Positions 15,381 through 23,777 of a DNA stretch of 47,835 nucleotides are shown one piece after another. A program made the translations under genes and the position numbers. Every line of letters starts with the position of its first letter. Position 1 is the first letter of the stretch. The stretch is from Fibrobacter succinogenes (lineage in GTDB: Bacteria > Fibrobacterota > Fibrobacteria > Fibrobacterales > Fibrobacteraceae). The stretch is from assembly GCA_902762795.1 (NCBI GenBank), contig CACWPM010000041.1:1-47835 (forward strand), in the 5' to 3' direction. The notes beneath the pieces are model-generated. The model was not told the DNA's origin. It did not search any database and worked only from the letters and a program-made list of their open reading frames with translations.

Positions 15381-16631
15381 ATGAACAGAAGAAGAGTCGT
15401 TATTACCGGTATGGGTGCAGTGACCCCCGTTGGCAAGTCCGCCCCCGAACTTTGGGCATCCATCAAGCAAGGCAAGTGCGGCATCGCCCCCATCACTTTG
15501 TTCGATGCATCCAACTGCCCCGTGAAAATCGCCGCAGAAGTCAAGGATTTCAAGCCCGAAGAACACGGAATCGACCCGAAGGAAGCCCGCCGCATGGCCC
15601 GCTTCACGCAGTTCCTCGTCGCCGCCGCGAACGAAGCCGTCAAGGACGCTAGCCTCAGCCGCGAAATGCTCGCCGAAGACACCACTGGCATTGTTGCCGG
15701 TAACGGTCTTGCCGGTATGGACGTCGTCGAAGAAACATATTGCAAGTATCTCGAAGGTGGCCGCCGCCGTGTTTCGCCGCTCGCCATGCCCGAACTGATT
15801 GCAAACGAAGCCTGTGCCAACGTCTCCATCGCCCTTGGAATCACGGGTTCCGCATGGACAGTCTGCACCGCCTGTGCCTCCGGCACGGACGCCATCGGCG
15901 TAGCCCTCGACGCCGTCCGCTCGGGCAGGCTTGACGTCTGCCTCGCCGGCGGTTCCGAAAGCGCCATCACGGACTACTCCATCAAGAGCTTTGCGGGCAT
16001 GCACGCCCTCACCGACAAGTTCAACGACGCCCCGGAAAAGGCTTCCCGCCCGTTCGACAAGGACCGCAGTGGTTTCGTCATGGGTGAAGCTGGCGCCATC
16101 CTCGTGCTCGAAGAACTCGAACACGCCAAGGCCCGCGGTGCAAAGATTTACGCTGAAGTCGCCGGTTACGGATCTTCTGCCGACGCGTACCACATCACAA
16201 GCCCGCGCCCGGGTGGAGAAACCTGCGCGAAAGCCATGGTCAAGGCATTGAAAGATGCGGGCATCGCCCCGATGGATGTGGACTACTACAATGCCCACGG
16301 CACCTCGACGCACCTGAACGACCTCACCGAAACGCAAATGCTAAAAATTGCGCTCGGCGAACACGCCTACAAGATCAAGGTCTCTAGCACCAAGAGCATG
16401 ACCGGCCACTGCGTCGGTGCAGCTGGCGTTATCGAAGCGATGATCAGCACACTCGCCATCCGCGATTCGTTCTACCCCGCGACAATAAACCTCGACAACC
16501 CGGACGAAGGCTGCGACCTCGACTACGTTCCGCACAAGGGCATCGAAGGGAACATCAACGTCGCCGTGTCTGCCTCGCTTGGCTTTGGCGGTCACAACGG
16601 CATTGTCGTAATCAAGAAATTTAAAGACTAA
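15381..16631 (+). CDS. fabF: beta-ketoacyl-ACP synthase II (FabF-like)
   Basis: A 416-residue condensing enzyme that extends acyl-ACP with malonyl-ACP. The catalytic triad is complete: Cys165 in TACASG, His306 in NAHGTST and His343 in KSMTGHCVGAAG, with Lys338. The opening VVITGMGAVTPVG and closing SLGFGGHNG are typical of FabF. No acyl carrier protein gene lies next to it, unlike many housekeeping fabF genes; instead it heads an operon with a small membrane protein, a DUF2334 protein and an acyl-CoA synthetase. It may therefore serve a special lipid or simply be the housekeeping enzyme. No clear ribosome-binding site is visible upstream; the sequence there is A/T-rich. Confidence 0.88.
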   Translation: MNRRRVVITGMGAVTPVGKSAPELWASIKQGKCGIAPITLFDASNCPVKIAAEVKDFKPEEHGIDPKEARRMARFTQFLVAAANEAVKDASLSREMLAEDTTGIVAGNGLAGMDVVEETYCKYLEGGRRRVSPLAMPELIANEACANVSIALGITGSAWTVCTACASGTDAIGVALDAVRSGRLDVCLAGGSESAITDYSIKSFAGMHALTDKFNDAPEKASRPFDKDRSGFVMGEAGAILVLEELEHAKARGAKIYAEVAGYGSSADAYHITSPRPGGETCAKAMVKALKDAGIAPMDVDYYNAHGTSTHLNDLTETQMLKIALGEHAYKIKVSSTKSMTGHCVGAAGVIEAMISTLAIRDSFYPATINLDNPDEGCDLDYVPHKGIEGNINVAVSASLGFGGHNGIVVIKKFKD

Positions 16632-16646
16632 ACAAAGGAGTGCGCT

Positions 16647-16778
16647 ATGTCTGATTGGCTTTTCAAATCTTGGATAAAGGTTTCTATCTGCAGTGCTGTG
16701 CTGTTCTTCTTCTATCATCTATTCATCTCGCAAAAGCTTGAAGAAGAAATCGACACTAAATCCAAGGAAAACGAGTAG
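16647..16778 (+). CDS. 43-residue single-pass membrane protein
   Basis: A short gene with an AAAGGAG ribosome-binding site six bases before its ATG. The protein has one hydrophobic helix (VSICSAVLFFFYHLFI) and an acidic/lysine tail (KLEEEIDTKSKENE). It starts 15 bases after fabF and ends three bases before the DUF2334 gene, so it is part of that operon. Function is unknown; a membrane tether or small subunit is possible. Confidence 0.7.
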   Translation: MSDWLFKSWIKVSICSAVLFFFYHLFISQKLEEEIDTKSKENE

Positions 16779-16781
16779 CTT

Positions 16782-17552
16782 ATGGAACAGAATAAAGATA
16801 TAGCCGACATCCAAGCGGCCGAAGCGACCATCCAAAAGAAAAAAAAGTTCATTCTCTGCTACCATAGCTTTAGCGTGAACAATTTCAAGAAGGCTTCCAT
16901 CCAGATTAGAAAACTTGCTGAAGCGGCAGGCTCCCCCATCAGTATTGCCGTTATCCCAGCATTCGGTGCAGCCCCGGAATCCGAAGCCGAACAATTCCGC
17001 GAAGAAATCGAAAAATTTGTCAAGGAAGGCTACGAAATCATGCTTCACGGTGCACGTCACCGCGCGGACCTGTCGCTCCAACGAAGCATTTCGGGCAAAC
17101 TTGCGCTTCTCGTTTCGAATAACGAAGCAGAATTTGCAGGCATCGACGAACGCTTTACGCAGGCCCTTCTCAAGAGGAGTCTTGCGCTTTGGAAAGCTCA
17201 CGGCAATGGAAAGCCGTCCGGATTCATTCCACCGGTTTGGTTTGGAAACAAGTTCCTCAAGGAACAGGCTCTCGCCATTTTCGATTACTACGAAGATTTC
17301 CACGGCATTTACCAAAAGGTGAAAGGAAATATCAAGAAGACCCGTTCAGCGACACTCAGCTTTTCCATTTTGCCTACGGCACTCCTTGGAATAGCGCAAA
17401 CTTACGCCTGCCTCAAAATGCTCTTGCCAGGCGGAGTCCATCGTTTGGTATTCCACGATAAAGACTTTAGAACGATTGGCGAAAAGCGCATTTTGAACAT
17501 GGTGCGCTACATTTCCACCATGCGTGAAAAAATCATGTACAAGGACCTGTAA
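16782..17552 (+). CDS. DUF2334-type polysaccharide deacetylase-like protein
   Basis: A 256-residue protein matching the DUF2334 branch of the polysaccharide deacetylase (NodB) fold. Visible features are LCYHSFS near the N-terminus, ISIAVIPAFG, and GYEIMLHGARHR, whose His residues resemble the metal-binding HxxxH of deacetylases. A later GFIPPVWF segment is also family-like. There is no signal peptide, so it is probably cytoplasmic or membrane-associated through its hydrophobic segment LPTALLGIAQTYACL. A role in deacylating or deacetylating a sugar lipid would fit the neighbouring ketosynthase and ligase, but this is inference. Confidence 0.7.
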   Translation: MEQNKDIADIQAAEATIQKKKKFILCYHSFSVNNFKKASIQIRKLAEAAGSPISIAVIPAFGAAPESEAEQFREEIEKFVKEGYEIMLHGARHRADLSLQRSISGKLALLVSNNEAEFAGIDERFTQALLKRSLALWKAHGNGKPSGFIPPVWFGNKFLKEQALAIFDYYEDFHGIYQKVKGNIKKTRSATLSFSILPTALLGIAQTYACLKMLLPGGVHRLVFHDKDFRTIGEKRILNMVRYISTMREKIMYKDL

Positions 17553-17570
17553 TTCTAGGACTTCGCATAA

Positions 17571-19319
17571 ATGATTTTAAACAAGTTCTTATCTAAAATT
17601 GAGTACAAGTCTTACGATGACTTGTATAAAAACTTCAAGATATCCATTCCGGACAACTTTAATTTTGCATACGATGTCGTTGACGAATACGCAAAAACAG
17701 AACCCAAGCGCGAAGCTCTCGTGTGGTGCGACGACAACGACGAAGACCACATTTTTACGTTCAAGGATTTATCGCAAGCCTCCCAGCGCACGGCGAATTT
17801 CTTGGTAGAACAGGGAATCCGAAAAGGCGACCGCGTGATGCTTATTTTGCGCCGTCGCTATGAATTCTGGTTTTTCTTGCTTGCGCTGCACCGCATTGGC
17901 GCGATTGCAATCCCGGCAACAAACATGCTCGCCGCCGAAGACTTGGAATACCGTTTCAATGCCGCCGAAATCAAGATGGTCGTGACTTACGACGATCCGG
18001 CATTGCAAAAAGAAGTGGACAAGGCGAAATCAAAATGCAATTCCGTTGAAAAACTAGTGACCATCGGTCAAACGGCTCGTCAAAACTGGATAAGCTTCTA
18101 CAACGATTACGAAATTTATCCCGCAACATTCGAACGCCCCGTTGGCGATGAAGCAACGCATAACGACGACATCATGATCGTCTATTTCACGAGCGGCACT
18201 AGCTCAAACCCCAAAATGGTGGCACACACTTATACGTACCCGCTCGGACACATCGTGACCGCCAAATACTGGCAGCACGTCGTTGACGGAGGTCGACATT
18301 TGACCGTCGCCGAAACGGGCTGGGCCAAGGCTCTCTGGGGTAAAATTTACGGGCAATGGATTGCTGGGAGTGCCGTTTTCACGTACGACATGACCACGTT
18401 CATTCCGGGCAAGCTCCTCGAAAAAATGGCAGAATACAAGGTGACGACGTTCTGTGCGCCGCCGACCGTTTACCGCTACATTTTGCAGCACGGCATCGGC
18501 AAATACGATCTGTCGAACCTCAAGTATTGCACCACCGCAGGCGAATCGTTGAACCTGGATATTTACAACAAGTTCTTCGAGCAGACGGGCATCCGTATGC
18601 AGGAAGGTTACGGACAGACCGAACTCACGCTTACCACGGGCAACTTCGGCTTTAGCGAACCGCACCCGGGTTCAATGGGCAAGCCCTCCCCCGGCTACCG
18701 TATGGAAATCGTGAACACAGAAGGCAAGCCCTGCGCCGCTGATGAAGTCGGTGAACTCATCATCAAGATTGACCAGGGCAAGCCTTTCGGCATGTTCGGC
18801 GGGTACTACCGCGATGCTGAACGCACCGAGAAAGTCTTTGAAGGAGGCGTGTATCATACTGGCGATACCGCTTACCGCGACAAGGACGGTTTTTTCTGGT
18901 TCGTGGGCCGCACCGACGACCTCATCAAGAGTTCCGGCTACCGCATCAGCCCCTTCGAAGTAGAAGAAGTGCTGCACAAGCACCCGGCCGTCTTGGAAGT
19001 CGCTGTCACGGGCGTCGAAGACAAGTCTCGCGGTCAAGCCGTCAAGGCAACGGTCGTCTTGCAGAAAGGCTACGAAGCCTCCAAGGAACTCGCGAAGGAA
19101 ATCCAGCTTTTTGCAAAGAACATTGCCGCAAGCTACAAGAGCCCGCGTATCATCGACTTTGTGACGGAACTGCCAAAGACCATCAGCGGTAAAATCCGCC
19201 GCGCGACAATACGAGATAAAGATGCCGCCGAAGCTTCGGCAAGCTCACCAACCGTAGATGCGCCGAACGAAACACCCGAAAAAAATATAGCGAACACGGC
19301 AAGTGACGCTGAAAAATAG
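17571..19319 (+). CDS. AMP-binding acyl-CoA synthetase
   Basis: A 582-residue member of the ANL superfamily that activates a carboxylic acid as acyl-AMP and transfers it to CoA. Core motifs are in order: YFTSGTSSNPKMV (A3), TTAGESLNL, EGYGQTELT (A5), YHTGDTAY (A7), GRTDDLIKSSGYRISPFEVE (A8) and ELPKTISGKIRR with the catalytic Lys (A10). The overall wording is closest to acetyl- or medium-chain acyl-CoA synthetases. The last 35 residues are a low-complexity tail. It starts 18 bases after the DUF2334 gene and ends the operon before a strong terminator. The substrate cannot be read from the sequence. Confidence 0.88.
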   Translation: MILNKFLSKIEYKSYDDLYKNFKISIPDNFNFAYDVVDEYAKTEPKREALVWCDDNDEDHIFTFKDLSQASQRTANFLVEQGIRKGDRVMLILRRRYEFWFFLLALHRIGAIAIPATNMLAAEDLEYRFNAAEIKMVVTYDDPALQKEVDKAKSKCNSVEKLVTIGQTARQNWISFYNDYEIYPATFERPVGDEATHNDDIMIVYFTSGTSSNPKMVAHTYTYPLGHIVTAKYWQHVVDGGRHLTVAETGWAKALWGKIYGQWIAGSAVFTYDMTTFIPGKLLEKMAEYKVTTFCAPPTVYRYILQHGIGKYDLSNLKYCTTAGESLNLDIYNKFFEQTGIRMQEGYGQTELTLTTGNFGFSEPHPGSMGKPSPGYRMEIVNTEGKPCAADEVGELIIKIDQGKPFGMFGGYYRDAERTEKVFEGGVYHTGDTAYRDKDGFFWFVGRTDDLIKSSGYRISPFEVEEVLHKHPAVLEVAVTGVEDKSRGQAVKATVVLQKGYEASKELAKEIQLFAKNIAASYKSPRIIDFVTELPKTISGKIRRATIRDKDAAEASASSPTVDAPNETPEKNIANTASDAEK

Positions 19320-19347
19320 CGGCCTTGCCACTATATCCATTAAAATG

Positions 19348-19382
19348 AAAAATCCGGCTTCATCTGAGCCGGATTTTTTTTG
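19348..19382 (+). terminator. strong intrinsic terminator of fabF operon
   Basis: Perfect 9-bp stem AATCCGGCT (19351-19359) and AGCCGGATT (19367-19375) followed by a run of eight T including the stem end. The left side is A-rich, so it may also act on the converging minus-strand gene. Confidence 0.9.
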
Positions 19383-19396
19383 CAAAGTTAATTCGC

Positions 19397-19708
19397 TTAT
19401 TTATTGTCTGCACAATATTTATTGGCCATGTCAAGCAACTGATCCTTGCCAACCTTGACATCAAATTCTTTCGGTTCCAGAGAGCTAAGCACGCCACCAT
19501 ATGTCATGCTGTAACCGTTTTCGGTCTGCGTGAAGGTGACAGAACCACCCTTTGTAGTCGCAGTCGCAGAGTTGTCCGTGCTAGAGACTTGGCAATCGCT
19601 AGCTTCAGCAACGGTCGATTTTGCAGATGAAGCAGCAGATGAAGCGGCAGCGCATGAAGAAAGAATAGCAGCAGCTCCAATAACGGCAAAGATCATCATT
19701 TTTTTCAT
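19397..19708 (-). CDS. small lipoprotein
   Basis: A 103-residue lipoprotein. ATG at 19708 was chosen because AAGGAG lies seven bases upstream; a longer frame starts at 19750 without support. The signal peptide MKKMMIFAVIGAAAILSSC ends in a lipobox, followed by an Ala/Ser-rich linker and a small beta-rich domain (GGSVTFTQTENGYSMTYGG, EFDVKVGKDQLLDMANKYC). No family was recognised. Confidence 0.75.
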   Translation of the reverse strand: MKKMMIFAVIGAAAILSSCAAASSAASSAKSTVAEASDCQVSSTDNSATATTKGGSVTFTQTENGYSMTYGGVLSSLEPKEFDVKVGKDQLLDMANKYCADNK

Positions 19709-19813
19709 AAGTTTCTCCTTGTTAATTGATGATAATAAAATATAAAACAAAATTCTCCACAGAAGTTACCATGGAGAATACTTTTCATCGAGGAAAATGT
19801 TCCGCCGAGAAAC

Positions 19814-19987
19814 CTAATCCTTTTTATTGAATACAAGCGCAATCACAATTGCAACGATAACGTAAAGCGCCACAGCCGAAAACAGCCCGAGAATTTCCGA
19901 GCCAGAGAGTGCCTCCACCTTGATATAAAGCAAGACGGAAAGGGGCATGGCAAGTAAAAAAAGGATTCCGGGAATTTTCTGTTTCAT
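19814..19987 (-). CDS. 57-residue membrane protein
   Basis: ATG at 19987 gives a short protein with two hydrophobic helices (IPGILFLLAMPLSVLLYI and GLFSAVALYVIVAIVIALVF) and a basic tail (NKKD). A longer frame to 20077 reads through the xylanase terminator and a repeat copy, so it is not preferred. No good ribosome-binding site is visible. Expression may depend on read-through from the xylanase gene or on a promoter within its terminator region. Confidence 0.5.
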   Translation of the reverse strand: MKQKIPGILFLLAMPLSVLLYIKVEALSGSEILGLFSAVALYVIVAIVIALVFNKKD

Positions 19988-20003
19988 GAAAAGCAAGATA
20001 GTA

Positions 20004-20027
20004 AAAAAGCCGCATAACGCGGCTTTG
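20004..20027 (-). terminator. intrinsic terminator of xylanase gene
   Basis: On the minus strand AAAGCCGC, a short loop and GCGGCTTT (20006-20026) run into TTTTTTAC. It lies about 100 bases after the xylanase stop codon. A repeat-family copy (20041-20113) lies between them. Confidence 0.8.
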
Positions 20028-20124
20028 AAACTTGACTGGATTCCTCGCCCGTAAAGGGCTCGGAATGACGAATGCAACCTGTCATCCTCGACCGTCAGGG
20101 AGGGGATCCATTATTTTAACAGCA

Positions 20125-21777
20125 TTACTTCACCGTAATCTGGAACTTCTTGTCGCCGGCGTTGACCTGGTAGAAGCCCTTGAAACCGCGGAACTTTGCA
20201 ACTCCGTTTTCGTCAGCGGTAGCGTAGAGGTCCGTCGTCCAAACTTTGTGCCACAAGTCGTAAACACGCTTTGCAGCAGGCTTTTCACGACCGTCAGAAG
20301 CGACCATGCCACCGTTCTTGACCCAGTGACGGTTGTCCCAGAAGCCCCAGAACACGATTCCGTTCACAGCCGGATGGCTAAAGGCGGTGCGGAGGAACGT
20401 TTCGAACTTTTCGGCCTGAACTTCTTCGGTGTCGTTCATGCCAACTTGCCAGTCGCCCACATCGAATTCAGTGACCTTGATCGGAAGGCCAAGAGAAGCG
20501 AGCTTGTCCAAGCGTTCCTTGATGAGGCCCGGCACAACCGGACGGAGTCCAAAGTGGCACTGCACGCCGATGCCCATCACAGGCACCTTGCGTTCGAGCA
20601 TTCCCTTAATCAAACCATAATAGCGATCCGTTTCGCCTGCGGCAACGACGTTGTAATCGTTGATGTAAAGCATTGCGCTCGGGTCAGCCTTGTGAGCCCA
20701 AACGAATGCGCTGTCGAGAATGCCCCAACCGCACTTGTTGAACGTCCAGGATTCGTGGATAGGTTCGTTCCACACGTCGTATTCCGTAATCTTGCCCTTG
20801 TATTCCTTGAGGTCGCGGTAGATACGTGCCTTGAGCTTTTCGGCCATCTCTTCGCAGCTACCCTTGTTGCTGTAGTGCTTGTCAAAGCCGTAACCCTGGT
20901 GGCTCCACATGAGCGCGTGACCGCGAAGCTTCCAATGATTCTGCGCCGTGAAGTCGGTGTATTCCTTCATTTCTTCACGCTTGATCTTGCCCTTCTTCGG
21001 TTCGTATTCCGGCCACTTGAACTGGTTTTCGGAGACGCCGTGCCAGAAGTACTTCTTGGCTGCATTGCGGTACCAATTTTCGGTGCTGTCCTTGGTGTCG
21101 TAGAGGGCAAGCGCCGTACCGAACGGGAACGAATGGCGCAACAGCTTCACGTGGACCTTTTCGCCCGGATTTGCCTTGACCGTGAAATCCACCTTGCGGA
21201 GGCTATCGATGCGGGCATCGGCATTGTTGAACCAAGACGGATCCGACATTTCGTCCATCTTTTCGACTTCTACATCGTCGAGCTGGATCCAGCCCTTCTT
21301 GAGGCCAATCTGGAACGTGATGTTGTTGAGGCCGTAACCCTTCTGGTCGGCTAGGAAAATCATTTCATAAGTCTGCCACTTGTCCGTCAAGTCAAACGAA
21401 GCGCTTTCCTTCTGGCGGTAATCCGGAGGGCCGCCCTGCACCACGGAATTGATGGGCATATTGCCTTTTGCCTTGAACGTGAGCTTATAAAAACCGGAGT
21501 CCGCCAGGAATTTAGGCGGCTGGAGCTGCAAGCCCCACCACGGATTCGGAAGTTCCTTCACGACGACCTTAGCGCCCTGGGAGCCATCCACGCCAAGCCC
21601 CTGCACGGCAATCTGCGATTCAGCCACAGCCGGGCCATCGGGATTGTTCCACAGATACCAGCCACCATCGCCATATTCCATATCGCCATTGCTCACACCG
21701 TCTGCAAAGGAAGGCATTGAGAGCGCCATGGCAACAGTCGCCGCAATCGCAAGAGCTTTATTCTTTTTAAAAATCAT
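20125..21777 (-). CDS. secreted GH10 endo-1,4-beta-xylanase with N-terminal carbohydrate-binding module
   Basis: A 550-residue secreted enzyme that hydrolyses xylan. It has a signal peptide (about residues 1-25, cut after SFA), a CBM4/9/22-like beta-sandwich (about 28-172), a GH10 barrel (about 185-510) and a short C-terminal beta segment (FRGFKGFYQVNAGDKKF). The acid/base Glu338 is in YDVWNEPIHE and the nucleophile Glu437 in IKVTEFDVGD; RGHALMWSHQ and GIVFWGFWDNRHW are also conserved GH10 elements. A GAGGAG ribosome-binding site precedes the ATG. It is monocistronic with its own terminator. Activity on xylan is expected with high confidence; the exact specificity is not. Confidence 0.93.
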   Translation of the reverse strand: MIFKKNKALAIAATVAMALSMPSFADGVSNGDMEYGDGGWYLWNNPDGPAVAESQIAVQGLGVDGSQGAKVVVKELPNPWWGLQLQPPKFLADSGFYKLTFKAKGNMPINSVVQGGPPDYRQKESASFDLTDKWQTYEMIFLADQKGYGLNNITFQIGLKKGWIQLDDVEVEKMDEMSDPSWFNNADARIDSLRKVDFTVKANPGEKVHVKLLRHSFPFGTALALYDTKDSTENWYRNAAKKYFWHGVSENQFKWPEYEPKKGKIKREEMKEYTDFTAQNHWKLRGHALMWSHQGYGFDKHYSNKGSCEEMAEKLKARIYRDLKEYKGKITEYDVWNEPIHESWTFNKCGWGILDSAFVWAHKADPSAMLYINDYNVVAAGETDRYYGLIKGMLERKVPVMGIGVQCHFGLRPVVPGLIKERLDKLASLGLPIKVTEFDVGDWQVGMNDTEEVQAEKFETFLRTAFSHPAVNGIVFWGFWDNRHWVKNGGMVASDGREKPAAKRVYDLWHKVWTTDLYATADENGVAKFRGFKGFYQVNAGDKKFQITVK

Positions 21778-21837
21778 GAGGACTCCTCAATTTTAATTCT
21801 ACTCCGACCTTTCAAATGCCGTTGAGAATGCGCATTG

Positions 21838-21895
21838 CCGTCATCCTGAACGGTCTAACACGTCATCCTGAACGAATGTGAAGGATCCAGGACTT
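21838..21895. repeat. dispersed repeat copies upstream of xylanase gene
   Basis: Two adjacent GTCATCCTGAACG units, then AATGTGAAGGATCCAGG. This is the GGATCC/GTCATCC family. The rest of 21778-22032 is AT-rich and shows no gene; it should hold the xylanase promoter. Confidence 0.5.
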
Positions 21896-22032
21896 TTATT
21901 TTTCAGGTTTAAATATATACTCGAAGTGCGTTTTTCGGGCGATTTAGGGCATATTTTAGGCGGACTATAAAACAAACATTATAAAACGTGTATCAAGTGT
22001 ATTTCGTTTTGCAAACTTCATTAATAATCAGT

Positions 22033-22731
22033 TCAATCCTTTACACAGCGAAGATAAAAACCATTACCCTTTTTATTCCCGAGAGAAAGAACTTTCTCAA
22101 ATAAAGTAGCAAAACTTTGAACAAGCGCTACATTAATCGTATCCTTTGCATTTCTTGTATAATATTCAATAACTTCATTCGTACTACTACAAGTCCACAG
22201 GCCCGTAATAAAGTTTTCTTGCATAAAATCTTTTTTATCAACATATCCTCTTTTGAGATGATACCACATCAAATATCCCCCAGCAAGCATATTAAAGCCA
22301 AACTCGTCAGTACTTTTAAAATCAGAGGAGTCTTCTCCTTCCCACCCGTTTTTTGACTTTAATTTCATCCCAGCCGTATCTATACCGCCAACATAGTCAT
22401 ACAATTCGTTGAATTCGTCATTTGAGGGAACATGAAACCCATCGGGGCAAATTCCCTGATGGGGATGCTTTTCTAACGACTCGCATTTACGGTCATAGCA
22501 AGAATCCGGGAAAGCCATCACGGAAACCCATGTATAAAGGCGACCATACTTCTCGCAGTTTTCCGGTTTATTAGCATAACACCAAGAACCTTTTTCCGTG
22601 CGGACATTAAGGTTTTCTGCCATCCAAACTTGCTTGCCGATCTTTACGGTTTTATAAAGGTTACCATCGGAATCCTGGATATCGCTGCTGCACCCACACA
22701 AAAGAAGTAAAAGAAAAAATAAAACAAGCAT
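22033..22731 (-). CDS. FISUMP-domain lipoprotein (second copy)
   Basis: A 232-residue lipoprotein with a very short signal (MLVLFFLLLLLCGCSS, lipobox Cys about residue 14). The FISUMP domain is clear: DGNLYKTVKIGKQVWMAENL, EKYGRLYTWVSVM, GICPDGFHVPSNDEFNELYD, MLAGGYLMW, GLWTCSSTNE and GNGFYLRCVKD. It differs much from the copy at 1064-1756, so this is family expansion and not a recent duplication. It is transcribed divergently from the radical SAM gene at 22818. Function of the family is unknown. Confidence 0.88.
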   Translation of the reverse strand: MLVLFFLLLLLCGCSSDIQDSDGNLYKTVKIGKQVWMAENLNVRTEKGSWCYANKPENCEKYGRLYTWVSVMAFPDSCYDRKCESLEKHPHQGICPDGFHVPSNDEFNELYDYVGGIDTAGMKLKSKNGWEGEDSSDFKSTDEFGFNMLAGGYLMWYHLKRGYVDKKDFMQENFITGLWTCSSTNEVIEYYTRNAKDTINVALVQSFATLFEKVLSLGNKKGNGFYLRCVKD

Positions 22732-22817
22732 AACGTATGAGCAGTTCCTTTTTAGGAATAAAATACTTTTTTTCGCAGCAATAGTCGGATGCTTATTGGG
22801 GAATAATTAACTATTTT

Positions 22818-23708
22818 ATGGACATGCATTACAAGCCATATCGCGATTTACTTTTGGAACTCTTCCCCAATTACCTCAAGGTGCGCAAGCTCCCGCTCAA
22901 TGGCGGCATGAGCTGCCCGAACCTCGACGGTACCAAGGGATTTTCGGGTTGCAGCTACTGTAACAACCGCAGCTTTAGCCCTGTTTTTGACGAGGCAAAG
23001 GTTTCGATTCAGGAACAGCTCGAAAAGTTTGTCCCGAAGCTTCGCGACAAGTATCCGAATGCAGGCATCCTCGCCTACTTGCAGCCATACACGAACACAC
23101 ATGCTCCGCTAGAACACTTGCGCGAAATCATCGATCCGATTATCAAGCACAAGGAAATTGCGGGCCTTGCAGTAGGCACGCGGCCGGATTGCCTCGAAGA
23201 CGAAAAGATTGTATACCTTGCAGAACTCAACCGCAAGAAACCAATTATCGTTGAAATCGGCCTCCAGACGGCAAACGACTTGACGCTCGCAGGCATCAAC
23301 CGCCGTCACACGCTTGCGGAATTTGAAGATGCTGTAAAACGTTGCCAGGCCGCAGGACTCACGGTTACGACGCATGTGATTGTGGGACTCCCCGGCGAAA
23401 AGATGGAAGACTTCAAGCGCACGGCGCAAGTGATACATGACTTGAAACTGGCGGCTGTCAAGATTCACCCACTGCACATCGTTGTCGGAACAGCCCTTGC
23501 GCAAGATTACATCCACAAAGAGTTCAAACTTTTGACGTTCGAAGAATACTGCGAAGCGGTTGCCGAGATGATCAAGATTATCGGCAAGGATATCGCGATT
23601 GAACGTTTTAGCGGCGAAAGCCCTAGCGAGCTTCTGATTGCACCGAACTGGTGCGGGGAGCGCGACAAAATTATTGCGACAGTGGAAAAATTGCTAGATA
23701 GTCATTAG
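22818..23708 (+). CDS. TIGR01212-family radical SAM protein (YhcC-like)
   Basis: A 296-residue radical SAM protein of the YhcC/TIGR01212 family, widespread but without a settled reaction. The iron-sulfur motif has the family's long spacing, CPNLDGTKGFSGCSYC, followed by NNRSFSP. Other typical stretches are ILAYLQPYTNTHAP, VGTRPDCLEDE, VEIGLQTANDLTL, NRRHT, HVIVGLPGE and KIHPLHIV. Length fits the family. ATG at 22818 is followed by another in-frame ATG at 22824; neither has a strong ribosome-binding site. The 3' end of the gene runs into a 7-bp-period repeat. Confidence 0.85.
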   Translation: MDMHYKPYRDLLLELFPNYLKVRKLPLNGGMSCPNLDGTKGFSGCSYCNNRSFSPVFDEAKVSIQEQLEKFVPKLRDKYPNAGILAYLQPYTNTHAPLEHLREIIDPIIKHKEIAGLAVGTRPDCLEDEKIVYLAELNRKKPIIVEIGLQTANDLTLAGINRRHTLAEFEDAVKRCQAAGLTVTTHVIVGLPGEKMEDFKRTAQVIHDLKLAAVKIHPLHIVVGTALAQDYIHKEFKLLTFEEYCEAVAEMIKIIGKDIAIERFSGESPSELLIAPNWCGERDKIIATVEKLLDSH

Positions 23709-23767
23709 ACATTAGCCAATGGTTACTACTAATGACCATTGACCAAAGACTATTGACCACAATAACA
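23698..23767 (+). repeat. degenerate 7-bp-period repeat between radical SAM gene and apt
   Basis: From the last codons of the radical SAM gene to near apt, the DNA reads as heptads: GATAGTC, ATTAGAC, ATTAGCC, AATGGTT, ACTACTA, ATGACCA, TTGACCA, AAGACTA, TTGACCA. Units share the pattern NNGACYA or ATTAGNN. No other feature explains this stretch. Confidence 0.6.
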
Positions 23768-23777
23768 AGAGGGGAAA

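Noticed and set aside
15348-16337. 329-codon minus-strand open frame
   Set aside because: It is the antisense of the FabF gene; long shadow frames arise from the GC-rich codon use.
20032-21354. 440-codon plus-strand open frame
   Set aside because: It is the antisense of the GH10 xylanase gene, whose motifs and ribosome-binding site are clear; the frame has no domain or start signal.
23698-23767. CRISPR array
   Set aside because: The period is 7 bases with drifting units, there are no repeat-spacer units of normal length, and no cas gene is present anywhere in the window.
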